DNA of 64,000 nt from Opitutus sp. GAS368 (GCF_900104925.1 NZ_LT629735.1:4013001-4077000), one strand, 5' to 3'; shown: positions 53,561 to 63,600, counted from the first letter of the stretch. The notes: generated by a model not told the origin, from the letters alone. Translations and numbers: made by a program.

Positions 53561-53930
53561 GACCCCAACGGTGGGAAGCGGCTGCCGTCTGGCAACCCGT
53601 AAACGTCCGCGGCCGCGAACCCGGGAACAACAATGGAGGCGGGGCCATCAGCCCCGCTGATTGGCGATGGAAGGCCGGTCTCCGGGCCGGCTGCGGCTGG
53701 TGCGGAGACCAGCCCTCCCAAGCAAAAGACGTCTGTGCAATGGAGGCGGGACCATCAGTCCCGCGAGTTGATGGCTTCGACGCCTGGCTTCGGTGCTCAT
53801 GCCTCGCGGGGCTGATGGCCCCGCCTCCAACTCTCGGACCAACTCTGCAAAGCGGGACTGATGGTCCCGTCTCCGGCACATGAACTCACCCCCGGCTTGC
53901 GCGCCGCATCCCCGCCCCTCAACCTGCGGC
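53561..53930. repeat. gene-free region with four family-A REP units
   Basis: A 370-base gap. Units at 53634-53657 and 53741-53766 (forward), and at 53803-53829 and 53852-53875 (inverse), share the GGAG head and the GCGGG(A/G)C hairpin. Between the first two is another hairpin region with GGCCGG motifs. No ORF of significance, no promoter recognised. Confidence 0.85.
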
Positions 53931-54683
53931 ATGGCTTCGCTCCAGCAACTCGTCGATTATTGCGACAAACGCACCCGCCGCCCGGCCTTCCGGGACTTTC
54001 CGGGCGCGCACAACGGCTTGCAGGTGGCCAACGACGGCCGCGTGACCCGCATCGGCGCGGCGGTGGACGCGGGGCTGGTGCCGTTCGAGCGCGCCGCCGA
54101 GCGGGGCGTGGATTTCCTCCTCGTGCACCACGGCCTGTTCTGGAGCGGCGTCCAGCCGCTGACCGGCTCGGTCTACAGCCGCTTCGCCGCCCTCGTGCGC
54201 GGCAACTGCGCCGTCTACTCCAGCCACCTGCCGCTCGACGCCCACGAGGAGCTCGGCAACAACGTCCTCCTCGCCCGCCAGCTCGGCCTGAAACCCAGGC
54301 GCCGGTTCCTGCCGCACGAGGGTGAGTTCATCGGCTGGATCGCGCCCAACAAGCTCAAGCGCTCCCAGCTCTGCGCCCGCCTCGAGGAGCTCTACCCGCG
54401 CGTCATCAGTCTCGACTGCGGCCCCGCCGCCCCGAAGCAGGTCGCGTTCTGCAGCGGCAGCGGCAACAGCGCCGTGCCCCAGCTCGTCGCCGCCGGCGTC
54501 GACACGCTTATCACGGGCGAGCTCCGCGAGGAATGGTTCAACTACGCCCAGGAGCACCGGCTCAATCTCATCTGCTGCGGTCACTACGCCACCGAGGTGC
54601 ACGGGGTGAAAGCCCTGGCGGCCGAGCTGGCCAAAAAATTCCACCTGCCCTGGGAATTCATCGAAACGGAGAACCCCTTGTGA
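53931..54683 (+). CDS. Nif3-like dinuclear metal center protein
   Basis: 250 residues. Metal-site histidines are in LLVHHGLFW and HYATEVHGVKAL, and ITGELREEWFNYAQE is the conserved late segment of the Nif3/GTP cyclohydrolase 1 type 2 family. The start at 53931 (MASLQQLVDYCD) is preferred to an in-frame ATG at 53880, which lies at the end of the REP region. The function of the family is uncertain. Confidence 0.88.
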   Translation: MASLQQLVDYCDKRTRRPAFRDFPGAHNGLQVANDGRVTRIGAAVDAGLVPFERAAERGVDFLLVHHGLFWSGVQPLTGSVYSRFAALVRGNCAVYSSHLPLDAHEELGNNVLLARQLGLKPRRRFLPHEGEFIGWIAPNKLKRSQLCARLEELYPRVISLDCGPAAPKQVAFCSGSGNSAVPQLVAAGVDTLITGELREEWFNYAQEHRLNLICCGHYATEVHGVKALAAELAKKFHLPWEFIETENPL

Positions 54684-54689
54684 TTTTCC

Positions 54690-54756
54690 ACCCCAAGGAC
54701 GCAAAGATCACCAAGACATGCTTTGAGGTTGCTTCACTTCCTTTGCGTTCTTCGTG
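54690..54756. repeat. AAGGACGCAAAG-type inverted repeat
   Basis: The left arm (54690-54715) has CCAAGGACGCAAAG and CACCAAG. The right arm (54739-54756) has CCTTTGCGTTCTTCGTG. It fills the gap before aroQ and belongs to the same periodic class as the CACGGAT and CACAGAG repeats. Confidence 0.55.
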
Positions 54757-54771
54757 TAAAGTCGTTTTCCG

Positions 54772-55200
54772 ATGAAAATCGCCATCCTGCACGGCCCCAA
54801 CCTCGACCGGCTCGGCAAGCGCGAGCCGGAGATCTACGGCACCGCCACCCTCAAGGATCTGGAGAAGCTCATCCGCGCCGAGGCGAAGAGCCTCGGTTTC
54901 GCGACCGTGTTCTTCCAGTCGGCCCACGAAGGCGCGTTGGTGGACCGGATCCACGCCCTCACCGACCGCGGGATCGACGCCTTCATCGTCAACTTCGGCG
55001 CCTACTCCCACACCAGCATCGCCCTGCACGACGCCCTCAAGGCTTCGGGCCTGCCCGCCGTCGAGGTCCACATTTCTGACATCAGGAAGCGCGAGAAATT
55101 CCGGCATAAGTCCATGACGGCCGGCGCCTGCGTTGCCATGATCTCCGGCAAGGGGTTCCCCGGCTACGGCGAGGCGCTGCAGCTCCTCGCGAAGATCTGA
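54772..55200 (+). CDS. aroQ: type II 3-dehydroquinate dehydratase
   Basis: 142 residues. ILHGPNLDRLGKREPEIYG contains the substrate Asn and the catalytic Y22, NFGAYSHTS the anion-binding loop, and VEVHISD the conserved histidine region. It catalyses the third step of the shikimate pathway. Length and motifs are normal. Confidence 0.95.
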   Translation: MKIAILHGPNLDRLGKREPEIYGTATLKDLEKLIRAEAKSLGFATVFFQSAHEGALVDRIHALTDRGIDAFIVNFGAYSHTSIALHDALKASGLPAVEVHISDIRKREKFRHKSMTAGACVAMISGKGFPGYGEALQLLAKI

Positions 55201-55221
55201 ACGCATGGGCCGGCACCGTAT

Positions 55222-55309
55222 TGTCATTCTGAACGCAGTGAAGAATCCACGGCATCGAACATGATATCACCAGTAAACGCATGGATTCTTCGCTGCGCTC
55301 AGAATGACA
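55222..55309. repeat. TCATTCTGAACGCAGTGAAG-type inverted repeat, copy 2
   Basis: Near-perfect 28-base arms at 55222-55249 and 55282-55309 with about 32 bases between. Same element as 39875-39958. It fills the gap between aroQ and the NusG paralog. Confidence 0.85.
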
Positions 55310-55352
55310 GCGGGTGGACGGTGGCCGTTGCCCCACAACACCCGCTTTCGTA

Positions 55353-55865
55353 ATGGGCCAGCACCTGCCTGATTTCGCCGGCCCGCGCTGGTTCGCCTGC
55401 CACACGAAGCCGCGCTGCGAGAAGAAATTCGACGATCTGATGGCGCGCGAGCAGTTCGCGCACTACCTGCCGCTCATCCAGAGCGTGCGCCGCTACGGCA
55501 CGCAGAAGAAGACCTTCACCAAGCCGCTCTTCGCCGGCTACGTGTTCGCCCGGCTCGAGCCCGCCCGCAAGGACCGCATCTACCAGCAGGACCTGCTGGT
55601 CCGGGCCATGCTGGTCGAGAACGAGGAAATCTTCCTCCGTCAGCTGGAGGACGTGAAAGTCATCTGCGCCTCCGGCTTCGAGGCCGCCATCCATCCCCTG
55701 GTCCGCAAGGGCACCCATGTCCGCGTGCAGGGCGGCCCGCTGCACGGCCTCGAGGGCTACGTGGACAACCCCGCGAACCCGCAGGGCATTGTGGTGTCAG
55801 TGGACGTGTTGCAGCAGGGCCTGCTCGTGCGTTTGCCGCTCGAAAGCCTGCAGCTTTTGCCCTGA
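55353..55865 (+). CDS. NusG-like transcription antitermination factor (paralog)
   Basis: 170 residues. The NGN domain signature is WFACHTKPRCEKKFDDLMA, and KGTHVRVQGGPLHGLEGYV is a KOW-like domain. It is shorter and more divergent than a housekeeping NusG. Specialised paralogs (RfaH, UpxY) promote expression of long surface-polysaccharide operons, so a role for the locus at 3.4-34 kb is plausible. The start at 55353 is just after the repeat. Confidence 0.83.
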   Translation: MGQHLPDFAGPRWFACHTKPRCEKKFDDLMAREQFAHYLPLIQSVRRYGTQKKTFTKPLFAGYVFARLEPARKDRIYQQDLLVRAMLVENEEIFLRQLEDVKVICASGFEAAIHPLVRKGTHVRVQGGPLHGLEGYVDNPANPQGIVVSVDVLQQGLLVRLPLESLQLLP

Positions 55866-55876
55866 GCCCCTCCTTC

Positions 55877-56773
55877 ATGCTCCGCCGCCAGATCCTCCTC
55901 TTCCTGCTCGGCCTCGCCGCCACGCAGGCCCAGACCTCCTCCGCGGTCAGCCCCGCGCCGGAGCCGCCGCGGGTCCGGGGGCTGTTCGACTTCCAGCTGC
56001 CCAACCTGGATCCCCCGGGCACGATCAAGCTGATCTTTCATCCCCATGTCAGCGACCTGATCCGCCGGGACTACCTGCGGACCGACATGGGCCTGCGCTG
56101 GGCGCTGAACGACGATTTCGAGGTGAGCGTCGAAGCCGACACCTATATCAACCACCGGCTGGGCGGCGCCAACCCGGGCAACGGCATCGGTGAACTGCGG
56201 CTGGGCACCAAATACGTCTTCAAGGACTGGCTCCGGCCGCAGCACGAGGCCAGCGTGTCGTTTGACTTTTCCCACCCTCACGGCACCCCGCCGCTCGACA
56301 TGACCGACGGCGTGAATCACTACCAGCCGAGCCTGACGATCCAGCGGCACTCGCGGCGCAACGCCAAGCTCACCACGTTCGCCAGCGTGGGCCTCGACCT
56401 CATCACGCCCAGCTCCTCCCCGGGCACCTTCGGCAAGAACGAACCGCATGACAACTCCGCCTCGTTCACCGGCGGCGCGGTCTACGACCTCGGCCAGTTC
56501 AAGTGGACGCTCTCCGCCACCTACACCACGACCACCCTCATTGGCGACGAGTCGCACCAGTTCGTCAACCTGCAGCCCAGCGTCCTGTGGTATGTGCCCA
56601 AGAAATACACCTTCAACTTCAAGACCCAGTGGATCGTCGGCCTCGGGGTGCGCTCGTCGTGGGGGCCGGACGGCTACGACTTCGGCCTGAACACCCGGGT
56701 GCGGGCGGAGATCACCTTCCGCCAGGTGCTCGAAAACATCCGCGAGCGGACGATGGGCGGCAAGGCGCGCTGA
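55877..56773 (+). CDS. outer-membrane beta-barrel-like protein
   Basis: 298 residues with an N-terminal signal (MLRRQILLFLLGLAATQA, cut after AQA). The rest is beta-rich with alternating aromatic and polar residues (KLTTFASVGLDLI, KYTFNFKTQWIVGLGV), consistent with an outer-membrane barrel. No ligand or substrate can be assigned. It follows the NusG paralog by 11 bases on the same strand. Confidence 0.72.
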   Translation: MLRRQILLFLLGLAATQAQTSSAVSPAPEPPRVRGLFDFQLPNLDPPGTIKLIFHPHVSDLIRRDYLRTDMGLRWALNDDFEVSVEADTYINHRLGGANPGNGIGELRLGTKYVFKDWLRPQHEASVSFDFSHPHGTPPLDMTDGVNHYQPSLTIQRHSRRNAKLTTFASVGLDLITPSSSPGTFGKNEPHDNSASFTGGAVYDLGQFKWTLSATYTTTTLIGDESHQFVNLQPSVLWYVPKKYTFNFKTQWIVGLGVRSSWGPDGYDFGLNTRVRAEITFRQVLENIRERTMGGKAR

Positions 56774-56774
56774 T

Positions 56775-57293
56775 TCAGCGCAGCCACACCCAGAGCGCCG
56801 CGCCGAGGTGCAGCGTGCCGCACGCCGCCAGCGCGGCGACGAAATCATCCACCACGATGCCCCAGCCGCCCGGCCAGCTTTGCAGCCGCGCAATGCCGAG
56901 CGGCTTGAGGATGTCGTAGAAGCGGAACAGCCCGAAACCGGCGAGCAGCCCCACCCATTCCGGCAGGCTGGCCGCATACCCCGCGCGCCAGCCGAGGAAC
57001 ACCAGCGGCATCACCACGAACTCGTCGAGGTTCACCTCGCCCGGATCGGTCCGGCCCATCCGGCGCGCCGCGTCGCCGCAAAACGCGACCGCGAAATAAC
57101 TGAGCAGCACGGTCCAGGCAAAGATCACCTCCCAGCGCGCGTGCCGGAAAACCAGCACGAAATAGCCCAGCCCCGCCAGCGACCCCCACGTGCCCGGGGC
57201 CGGCAGCCGCGCGCCGATCGGGCCCAGCGTGGCCACCGTGCAGACAAACCGGGTGGAGAAGAGCCGCGGCCAGCGGGGTTCCGGCAGTTCCAT
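56775..57293 (-). CDS. pgpA: phosphatidylglycerophosphatase A
   Basis: 172 residues. GARLPAPGTWGSLAGL is the PgpA signature, and VNLDEFVVMPLVF the conserved acidic segment, with several membrane helices. It removes the phosphate of phosphatidylglycerophosphate to give phosphatidylglycerol, the next step after PgsA, encoded directly upstream with a 2-base gap. Confidence 0.92.
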   Translation of the reverse strand: MELPEPRWPRLFSTRFVCTVATLGPIGARLPAPGTWGSLAGLGYFVLVFRHARWEVIFAWTVLLSYFAVAFCGDAARRMGRTDPGEVNLDEFVVMPLVFLGWRAGYAASLPEWVGLLAGFGLFRFYDILKPLGIARLQSWPGGWGIVVDDFVAALAACGTLHLGAALWVWLR

Positions 57294-57295
57294 GT

Positions 57296-57898
57296 TCAGT
57301 CCTTCACCACGTGCCCGTGCCGCCGGAAGTAGGCGTAGCCGGAGGTGACGGTCAGCACGGCCGACAGCACGTAAAGGCCCAGGCCGCCCCAGTGCACCAC
57401 CCGGACCATGGTGTCCTCGCTGCCGGTGAACAGGTCGCTGAAATCCCGGGCGAACATCCGCGCACCGAGCAGCCAGCCGATGGCGTTGAGTTGCACGAAG
57501 GTCTTCACCTTGCCGCCGGCGTCGGCCTCGACCACGAGGCCCCGGGTGGCCGCCGCCATGCGCAGGCCGGAAATGGTGAACTCACGCGCGATGATCAGCA
57601 ACAGCAGCAGCATGGCGGTGATGCGGTAGCCCTCGAAGTAACCGCCGTTCACCAGGGCGATCATCAGGCCGATGACCATGACCTTGTCGATGACCGCGTC
57701 CATGAACCGGCCGAAGGAGGAGACCTGGTTCGCCTGGCGCGCGAGCAGGCCGTCGAGCCAGTCCGTCAGGGCCGCGGCAATGAACAACCAGAACGCCCAC
57801 GTGGCCGCCCCGTGCCAGTCCGAATACATCAGGGCCACGATGACAAACATCATCGGGACGCGTGAAATGGTCAGGACGTTGGGCAGGGTGAACTTCAC
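57296..57898 (-). CDS. pgsA: CDP-diacylglycerol-glycerol-3-phosphate 3-phosphatidyltransferase
   Basis: 200 residues. The CDP-alcohol phosphotransferase motif D-G-x2-A-R-x8-G-x3-D-x3-D is in LDGLLARQANQVSSFGRF followed by MDAVID. It makes phosphatidylglycerophosphate. The GTG at 57898 is preferred because MKFTLPNVLTISRVPMM is the standard start. An in-frame GTG at 57961 would add 21 residues, the first of them (MIPPYNN) encoded by a repeat. Confidence 0.93.
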   Translation of the reverse strand: MKFTLPNVLTISRVPMMFVIVALMYSDWHGAATWAFWLFIAAALTDWLDGLLARQANQVSSFGRFMDAVIDKVMVIGLMIALVNGGYFEGYRITAMLLLLLIIAREFTISGLRMAAATRGLVVEADAGGKVKTFVQLNAIGWLLGARMFARDFSDLFTGSEDTMVRVVHWGGLGLYVLSAVLTVTSGYAYFRRHGHVVKD

Positions 57899-57946
57899 CC
57901 GCGCAGTCCAGACAACCCCCGCAACCTTGGCAATCCATTGATTATT

Positions 57947-58025
57947 GTAGGGCGGGATCACCGCATCCCGCCTTGGTTCGAAGACGCTATCACCTTCGAG
58001 GCGGGATGCGGTGATCCCGCCCTAC
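57947..58025. repeat. paired GTAG-headed hairpins, GGCGGGATC family, copy 2
   Basis: A forward unit (57947-57972) and an inverse unit (58000-58025), 27 bases apart, almost identical to 36788-36866. It lies between divergent pgsA and coaD. Spurious in-frame extensions of both genes run into it. Confidence 0.88.
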
Positions 58026-58097
58026 AATCCCTCCACTTTGACACAAAACTTCCTCGCCATCCCTTGGTGCCCTGCAATCCTCATTCCGGTCCGCCGC

Positions 58098-58580
58098 ATG
58101 AAACTCTGCATCTACCCCGGAACCTTCGATCCGTTTACCAACGGCCACCTCGACGTGCTGCAACGCGCCGCCAAGCTCTTCAAGCACGTGCGCGTGGCGG
58201 TCGCGATCGACTCGACCAAGAAGCCCCTGTTCAGCCCCGAAAAGCGCGTCGAACTGATCCGCGCCAACCTCCGCGGCCTGCCGAATGTGGACGTCACGAG
58301 CTTTGACGGCCTGCTCGTCGAGTTCGCCCGCAAGGAGAAGGCCGTGGCCATCATCCGCGGCCTGCGCGCCCTCTCCGACTTCGAGTTCGAGTTCAACATG
58401 GCGCTGATGAACCGCCACCTCGAGCCGAAGGTGGAGACGATTTTCGTCATGCCGAACGAGTCCTACAGCTACACCAGCTCCTCGCTGGTCAAGCAGATCG
58501 CCAAGCTCGGCGGCGACGTCCGGAAGTTCGTCCCCGCCAACGTGGCGCAGGCCTTGCGCAAGGCCTACCCGAAGAAGTAG
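58098..58580 (+). CDS. coaD: phosphopantetheine adenylyltransferase
   Basis: 160 residues. YPGTFDPFTNGHLDV holds the nucleotidyltransferase GxxxPxxxxH motif (H17), and NESYSYTSSSLVKQI the C-terminal ISSTxxR-like region. It makes dephospho-CoA. The start at 58098 is fixed by the family N-terminus; upstream in-frame codons are repeat. The stop TAG is the beginning of a GTAG repeat. Confidence 0.95.
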   Translation: MKLCIYPGTFDPFTNGHLDVLQRAAKLFKHVRVAVAIDSTKKPLFSPEKRVELIRANLRGLPNVDVTSFDGLLVEFARKEKAVAIIRGLRALSDFEFEFNMALMNRHLEPKVETIFVMPNESYSYTSSSLVKQIAKLGGDVRKFVPANVAQALRKAYPKK

Positions 58581-58655
58581 GCGTCCGCCGGGTTGGGCTA
58601 CCGCACCCGGCGCGAATTCCCGGATGTAACCGCCGGCGGGTGCCCGGCGTCCTAC
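58577..58655. repeat. GTAG-headed repeat containing the coaD stop codon
   Basis: GTAGGCGTCCGCCGGGT (58577-58593) and the near-inverse GGGTGCCCGGCGTCCTAC (58638-58655). It abuts the TetR gene. Confidence 0.68.
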
Positions 58656-58659
58656 CGCC

Positions 58660-59307
58660 GTGAATATTAAACAGAATATTCAGGATTCAGGCCAGGAGGA
58701 GACCCGCGCGCGCATCGTGGCCTCCGCCCGGGAGCTGTTCCGGCAGTTCGGCTACGCCAAGACCGCCATGCAGGACATCGCCCGGACCAGCGGCATGTCG
58801 GCCGCCAACCTTTACCGGTTCTACGAAAGCAAGCTGGCCATCGGTTGCGCCGTGGCGGTCGCGGAACGCACCACCCTGCTCGCGGTCTGCGACGCGGCGG
58901 TGGCGACGGCCGGCCCCCGCGTGTCCGACCGCCTGATCGCGCTGTTTCGCGCAAACATCGACACGGTCCGCCGGAAAATGAAGCGCACGCCAATGCTCTT
59001 CGAGCTCGATCTCGCCGTCGCCCGCGAGCATCAGAAATTGCGCCGGGAACTGCTCGACCTGATCGAGACCCGCATCGTGGCCATTCTCGCGGGTGAGGCC
59101 GGCCCGGGCAGCCTGGCCAATGCCGCCGTGAAGGTCCGCAGCCGGATGATCCTGCTCGCCAGCGCACCTTTCATCCTGCCATGGATGCTGGCCAACGAGC
59201 CATTTGGCGACCCGCGGGCCATGGTCGAACCGATCGTGCGGGCCCTTGTCGCGGGTCTGGACGACGGCCAGTCCATCCCGGCACCCGCCGCCCGTTCCCC
59301 CGCCTGA
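58660..59307 (+). CDS. TetR family transcriptional regulator
   Basis: 215 residues. The N-terminal helix-turn-helix is ARELFRQFGYAKTAMQDIA followed by RTSGMSAANLYRFYESK, a full TetR signature. It is probably the local repressor of the downstream RND pump operon. The GTG at 58660 overlaps the putative operator. No other good start precedes the HTH. The C-terminal domain is variable as usual, and the ligand unknown. Confidence 0.92.
   Translation: MNIKQNIQDSGQEETRARIVASARELFRQFGYAKTAMQDIARTSGMSAANLYRFYESKLAIGCAVAVAERTTLLAVCDAAVATAGPRVSDRLIALFRANIDTVRRKMKRTPMLFELDLAVAREHQKLRRELLDLIETRIVAILAGEAGPGSLANAAVKVRSRMILLASAPFILPWMLANEPFGDPRAMVEPIVRALVAGLDDGQSIPAPAARSPA
58662..58681 (+). promoter_or_regulatory. 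candidate TetR operator
   Basis: GAATATT-AAACAG-AATATTC: seven-base inverted arms with a 6-base center, an A/T island in GC-rich DNA at the very start of the TetR gene. This is the expected size and position for autoregulation. It could also be an unrelated AT-rich 5' feature. Confidence 0.5.
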
Positions 59308-59320
59308 CCCCCTTCCCCTC

Positions 59321-60598
59321 ATGCCCATGCAGCCTCCCGTTTCACCCCTCGTTCCACCCGCGGATGCCGGCCTTGCCGGCGGATCAGCGCCCCGCCGCCA
59401 TTGGCTTCGCTGGACCCTTTTGACCATCGTCGGCCTGGCCGTGGCTTATGCGCTCTTCGTGCGGCCGTTCACCAAGCCGGCCGCCGCGGGCCGCGGCGCC
59501 GCCGGCGGCCCCATGCCGGTGACGGCCGAGCCGGCCCGCACGGCCGACCTCGACGTGCGCCTGGTCTCGCTGGGCACCGTCACTCCCGTGAGCACCGCCA
59601 CCGTGCGCAGCCGCGTGGATGGCGAGCTCCAGAAGCTCTTTTTCAAGGAAGGCCAGACGGTCGAGGCGGGCGCCCCGCTGGCGGAGCTGGATCCGCGGCC
59701 GTTCGAAGTCCAGAAGATGCAGGCCGAGGCCCAGCAGGCCAAGGACAACGCCCTGCTCGAAAACGCCCGCGTCGACCTCAAGCGTTTCCAGACCCTGCTG
59801 GCGCAGGACTCCGTGGCCGAACAGCAGGTGGAAACCCAGGCCGCCCTCGTCCGCCAGTATGAGGCCGCCCTGAAGGTCGACCAGGCCCAGGTGGCCAGCG
59901 CCGCCCTGCAGCTCAGCTACGCCCACATCACTGCGCCCATCCCCGGCCGCATCGGCCTGCGCAATGTCGACCTGGGCAACATCGTCCACGCCTCCGACGC
60001 CGGTGGCATCGCCGTCATCACCCAGCTTCACCCGATCACCGTGCTGTTCTCCATCCCGCAGGACTCGGTGCTCAAGGTCATGAAGCGCTTCGGCACCGGC
60101 GAGACGATGCAGGTCGAGGCCTTCGATCGCGACGGCCGCACGCGCCTCGCCGCCGGCAAGCTCGCGACGGTCGACAACCAGATCGACCCGGCCACGGGCA
60201 CCGTGAAGCTCCGCGCGGAATTCGACAACACCGACGAAACCCTCTTCCCCAACCAGTTCGTGAATGTCCAGCTGGTCGTCGATGAACTCAAGGGCGTCAC
60301 CGTCATCCCGACCGCCGGCGTCCAGCGCGGCACCGTGGGAACCTACGTCTACGTCGTGGGCGCGAACAACACCGTCTCCGTGCGCGTCGTCGAGACGGGT
60401 CCCTCGGAAAAGGGCCAGATCGTGATCAACAAGGGCCTGCAGCCCGGCGACGTCGTCGTGGTTGACGGCGTGGACAAGCTCAAGGATGGCGCTGCCGTCG
60501 AACTGGTCAGCCGTGATACCGGGGTGCCGGCCGCCGCCAAGGGCGGCCCGCGGACCGGCAAGCGGCCCGCCGACGGCAGCACGAACCCGTCCCACTAA
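59321..60598 (+). CDS. RND efflux periplasmic adaptor (MdtA-like)
   Basis: 425 residues. An N-terminal membrane anchor (HWLRWTLLTIVGLAVAYALFV) is followed by the HlyD/biotinyl-lipoyl halves: DGELQKLFFKEGQTVEAGAPLAELD and AHITAPIPGRIGLRN, with a coiled-coil hairpin between. It should link the RND pump to an outer-membrane channel. Starts 13 bases after the TetR gene, with an alternative ATG two codons later. Confidence 0.92.
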   Translation: MPMQPPVSPLVPPADAGLAGGSAPRRHWLRWTLLTIVGLAVAYALFVRPFTKPAAAGRGAAGGPMPVTAEPARTADLDVRLVSLGTVTPVSTATVRSRVDGELQKLFFKEGQTVEAGAPLAELDPRPFEVQKMQAEAQQAKDNALLENARVDLKRFQTLLAQDSVAEQQVETQAALVRQYEAALKVDQAQVASAALQLSYAHITAPIPGRIGLRNVDLGNIVHASDAGGIAVITQLHPITVLFSIPQDSVLKVMKRFGTGETMQVEAFDRDGRTRLAAGKLATVDNQIDPATGTVKLRAEFDNTDETLFPNQFVNVQLVVDELKGVTVIPTAGVQRGTVGTYVYVVGANNTVSVRVVETGPSEKGQIVINKGLQPGDVVVVDGVDKLKDGAAVELVSRDTGVPAAAKGGPRTGKRPADGSTNPSH

Positions 60599-60619
60599 GC
60601 CGGTCCGCCGCGCGTTCCC

Positions 60620-63600
60620 TTGAATCCGTCGAAGCCCTTCATTCTGCGTCCGGTCGCGACGTCGCTGTTCATGGTCGCCATCCTGCTGGCGGGCATTTTC
60701 GCCTACCGGCTGCTGCCGATCTCCGCGCTGCCGGAGGTGGATTATCCCACCATCCAGGTCGTCACGCTCTACCCGGGCGCCAGTCCCGAGGTCATCACCT
60801 CATCCATCACCGCCCCGCTCGAGCGCCAGTTCGGCCAGATGCCCGGCCTCGACCGCATGGCCTCCACGAGCTCCGGCGGCGCGTCGATCATCACCCTGAC
60901 CTTCAGCCTCGACCTGACCCTCGACGTGGCCGAGCAGGAGGTGCAGGCCGCGATCAACGCCGCCACCAACCTGCTCCCGAACGACCTGCCGACCCCGCCC
61001 ATCTACAACAAGGTCAACCCCGCCGACGCGCCGATCCTCACGCTCGGCATCACCTCCACCGCCATGCCGCTGCCCCAGGTCGAGGACCTGGTGGACACGC
61101 GCCTCGCGCAGAAGCTCTCGCAGATCCCCGGCGTGGGCCTCGTGAGCATCAGCGGCGGCCAGCGCCCGGCCGTGCGCGTGCAGGCCGACCCGCGCGCCCT
61201 CGCCACCAACGGCCTGACGCTGGACGACGTGCGCACCGCCATCGCCACGGCCAACGTCAACCAGGCCAAGGGCAGCTTCGACGGCCCGACCCGCGCCTCG
61301 ACCATCGACGCCAACGACCAGCTCAAGTCCGTCGGCGATTACAAGAAGCTCGTCATCGCCTTCCGCAACGGCGCGCCCATCCGCCTCGGCGACGTGGCCG
61401 AGATCGTCAACAGCGCCGAGAACGTCCAGCTCGCCGCCTGGGCCAACGACCGTGCCGCCATCATCCTCAACATCCAGCGCCAGCCGGGCGCCAACGTCAT
61501 CGCCGTCGTGGACCGCATCAAGGCTCTCCTGCCCGCGCTGTCGGCCAGCCTGCCGGCCTCCGTCGAGGTCATCCCGCTGACCGACCGCACGGTGACCATC
61601 CGCGCCTCGGTCGAGGACGTGCAGGTGGAGCTCATGATCTCCATCGCGCTGGTCGTGATGGTCGTGTTCCTCTTCCTGCGCAACGTCCCCGCCACCATCA
61701 TCCCCGGCGTGGCCGTCCCCCTCTCGCTCGTCGGCACCTTCGGCGTGATGTATCTCGCCGGCTTCAGCATCAACAACCTCACGCTCATGGCCCTGACCAT
61801 CGCCACGGGCTTCGTGGTCGACGACGCCATCGTGATGATCGAGAACATCGCGCGCTACCTCGAGGAGGGCGACACGCCCATGCAGGCCGCCCTGAAGGGC
61901 GCCGAGCAGATCGGCTTCACCATCATCTCGCTGACCGTGTCCCTGATCGCCGTGCTGATCCCGCTGCTGTTCATGGGCGACGTGGTCGGCCGGCTGTTCC
62001 GCGAGTTCGCCATCACCCTCGCCGTTTCCATCCTGATCTCGGCGGTTGTTTCCCTGACCCTCACCCCGATGATGTGCGCGAAGCTGCTGCACCACACGCC
62101 CGAGGAGAAGCAGGGGCGCTTCTACCGCGCGAGCGGGCATTTCTTCGACGCCGTCATCGCCCGCTACGGAAAGCTGCTGCAATGGGTCCTGCGGCACCAG
62201 ACCCTGACGCTGGGCGTCGCCGCGGGCACACTCGTCCTAACCGTCCTGCTTTACGCCGTCATTCCAAAGGGATTTTTCCCGGTGCAGGACACCGGGGCGA
62301 TCCAAGGCATCTCGCAGGCCGCGCAGTCGATCTCATTTTCCGCGATGGCGGAGCGCCAGCAGGCCCTCGGCCGCCTGATCCTGGCCGACCCGGATGTCGC
62401 CAGCCTGTCCTCCTACATCGGCGTCGACGGCACCAACACCACGCTCAACAGCGGCCGCTTCCTCATCAACCTCAAGCCCCAGCACGAGCGCAAGAGCAGC
62501 GCGATCGAGGTCATCCGCCGCCTCCAGCCGGCGCTCGCCCGCCTGCCGGGCATCACGCTCTACCTGCAGCCCGTGCAGGACCTCTCCATCGAGAGCACGG
62601 TCAGCCGCACCCAATACCAGCTGAGCGTCGAGTCCGCGGACCCGGAGGCGCTAGCCGAGTGGGTCGGCAAGCTGCTTGAAGGCCTGGGCCAGCTGCCGGC
62701 GATCACCGATGTCGCCAGCGATCTCCAGAACCAGGGGCTCCAGGCCTACCTGGAAATCGACCGCGACTCCGCCGCGCGACTGGGTGTCACCGTCGCCGCC
62801 ATCGACAACGCGCTCTACAATTCTTTCGGCCAGCGCCTCGTCTCGACCATCTTCACCCAGGCCAACCAGTATCGCGTGGTGCTGGAGGCGCCGCCGGCGC
62901 TGCAGCGCAGCCTGACGTCGCTCGACAACATCTATGTCACCTCCGTCACCGGCGCGCAGGTGCGGCTGACCTCGGTCGCGCGGGTCAGCGAACGCCACGC
63001 GGCGCTCGTCATCAACCACGTCGCCCAGTTCCCGGCCGCGACCATCTCCTTCAACCTCGCGCCCGGCTACTCGCTCGGCGACGCGGTCAAGGCCATCAAG
63101 GCCTGCGAGGAGAGCATGGATATTCCGGCCAGCATCCGGCTGGGCTTCCAGGGCGCGGCCCTGGCCTTCAGCGCCTCGCTCAACAACACGCTGTTCCTGA
63201 TCATTGCCGCCATCGTCACGATGTATATCGTGCTGGGCGTGCTCTATGAGAGCTACATCCACCCGATCACGATCCTCTCGACGCTCCCGTCGGCGGGCGT
63301 CGGCGCCCTCCTCGCCCTGCAGCTCGCGAACACCGACCTGGGCATGATCGGCATCATCGGCATCATCCTGCTCATCGGCATCGTGAAAAAGAACGCCATC
63401 ATGATGATTGATTTCGCCCTCGAGGCCGAGCGCGACCAGGGCAAGGCCCCCGAGGAGGCCATCTACCAGGCCTGCCTGCTGCGTTTCCGCCCAATCCTGA
63501 TGACCACGATGGCGGCGCTCCTCGGCGCGCTGCCGCTCATGCTCGGCACCGGCGTCGGCTCCGAACTGCGTCATCCGCTCGGCATCACGATGGTGGGCGG

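Noticed and set aside
53634-53875. Possible CRISPR array
   Set aside because: The four units are palindromic, alternate in orientation, and the intervals vary in length; no cas gene is near.
57899-57961. Longer pgsA starting at 57961
   Set aside because: The added codons translate a repeat unit and the family start is at 57898.
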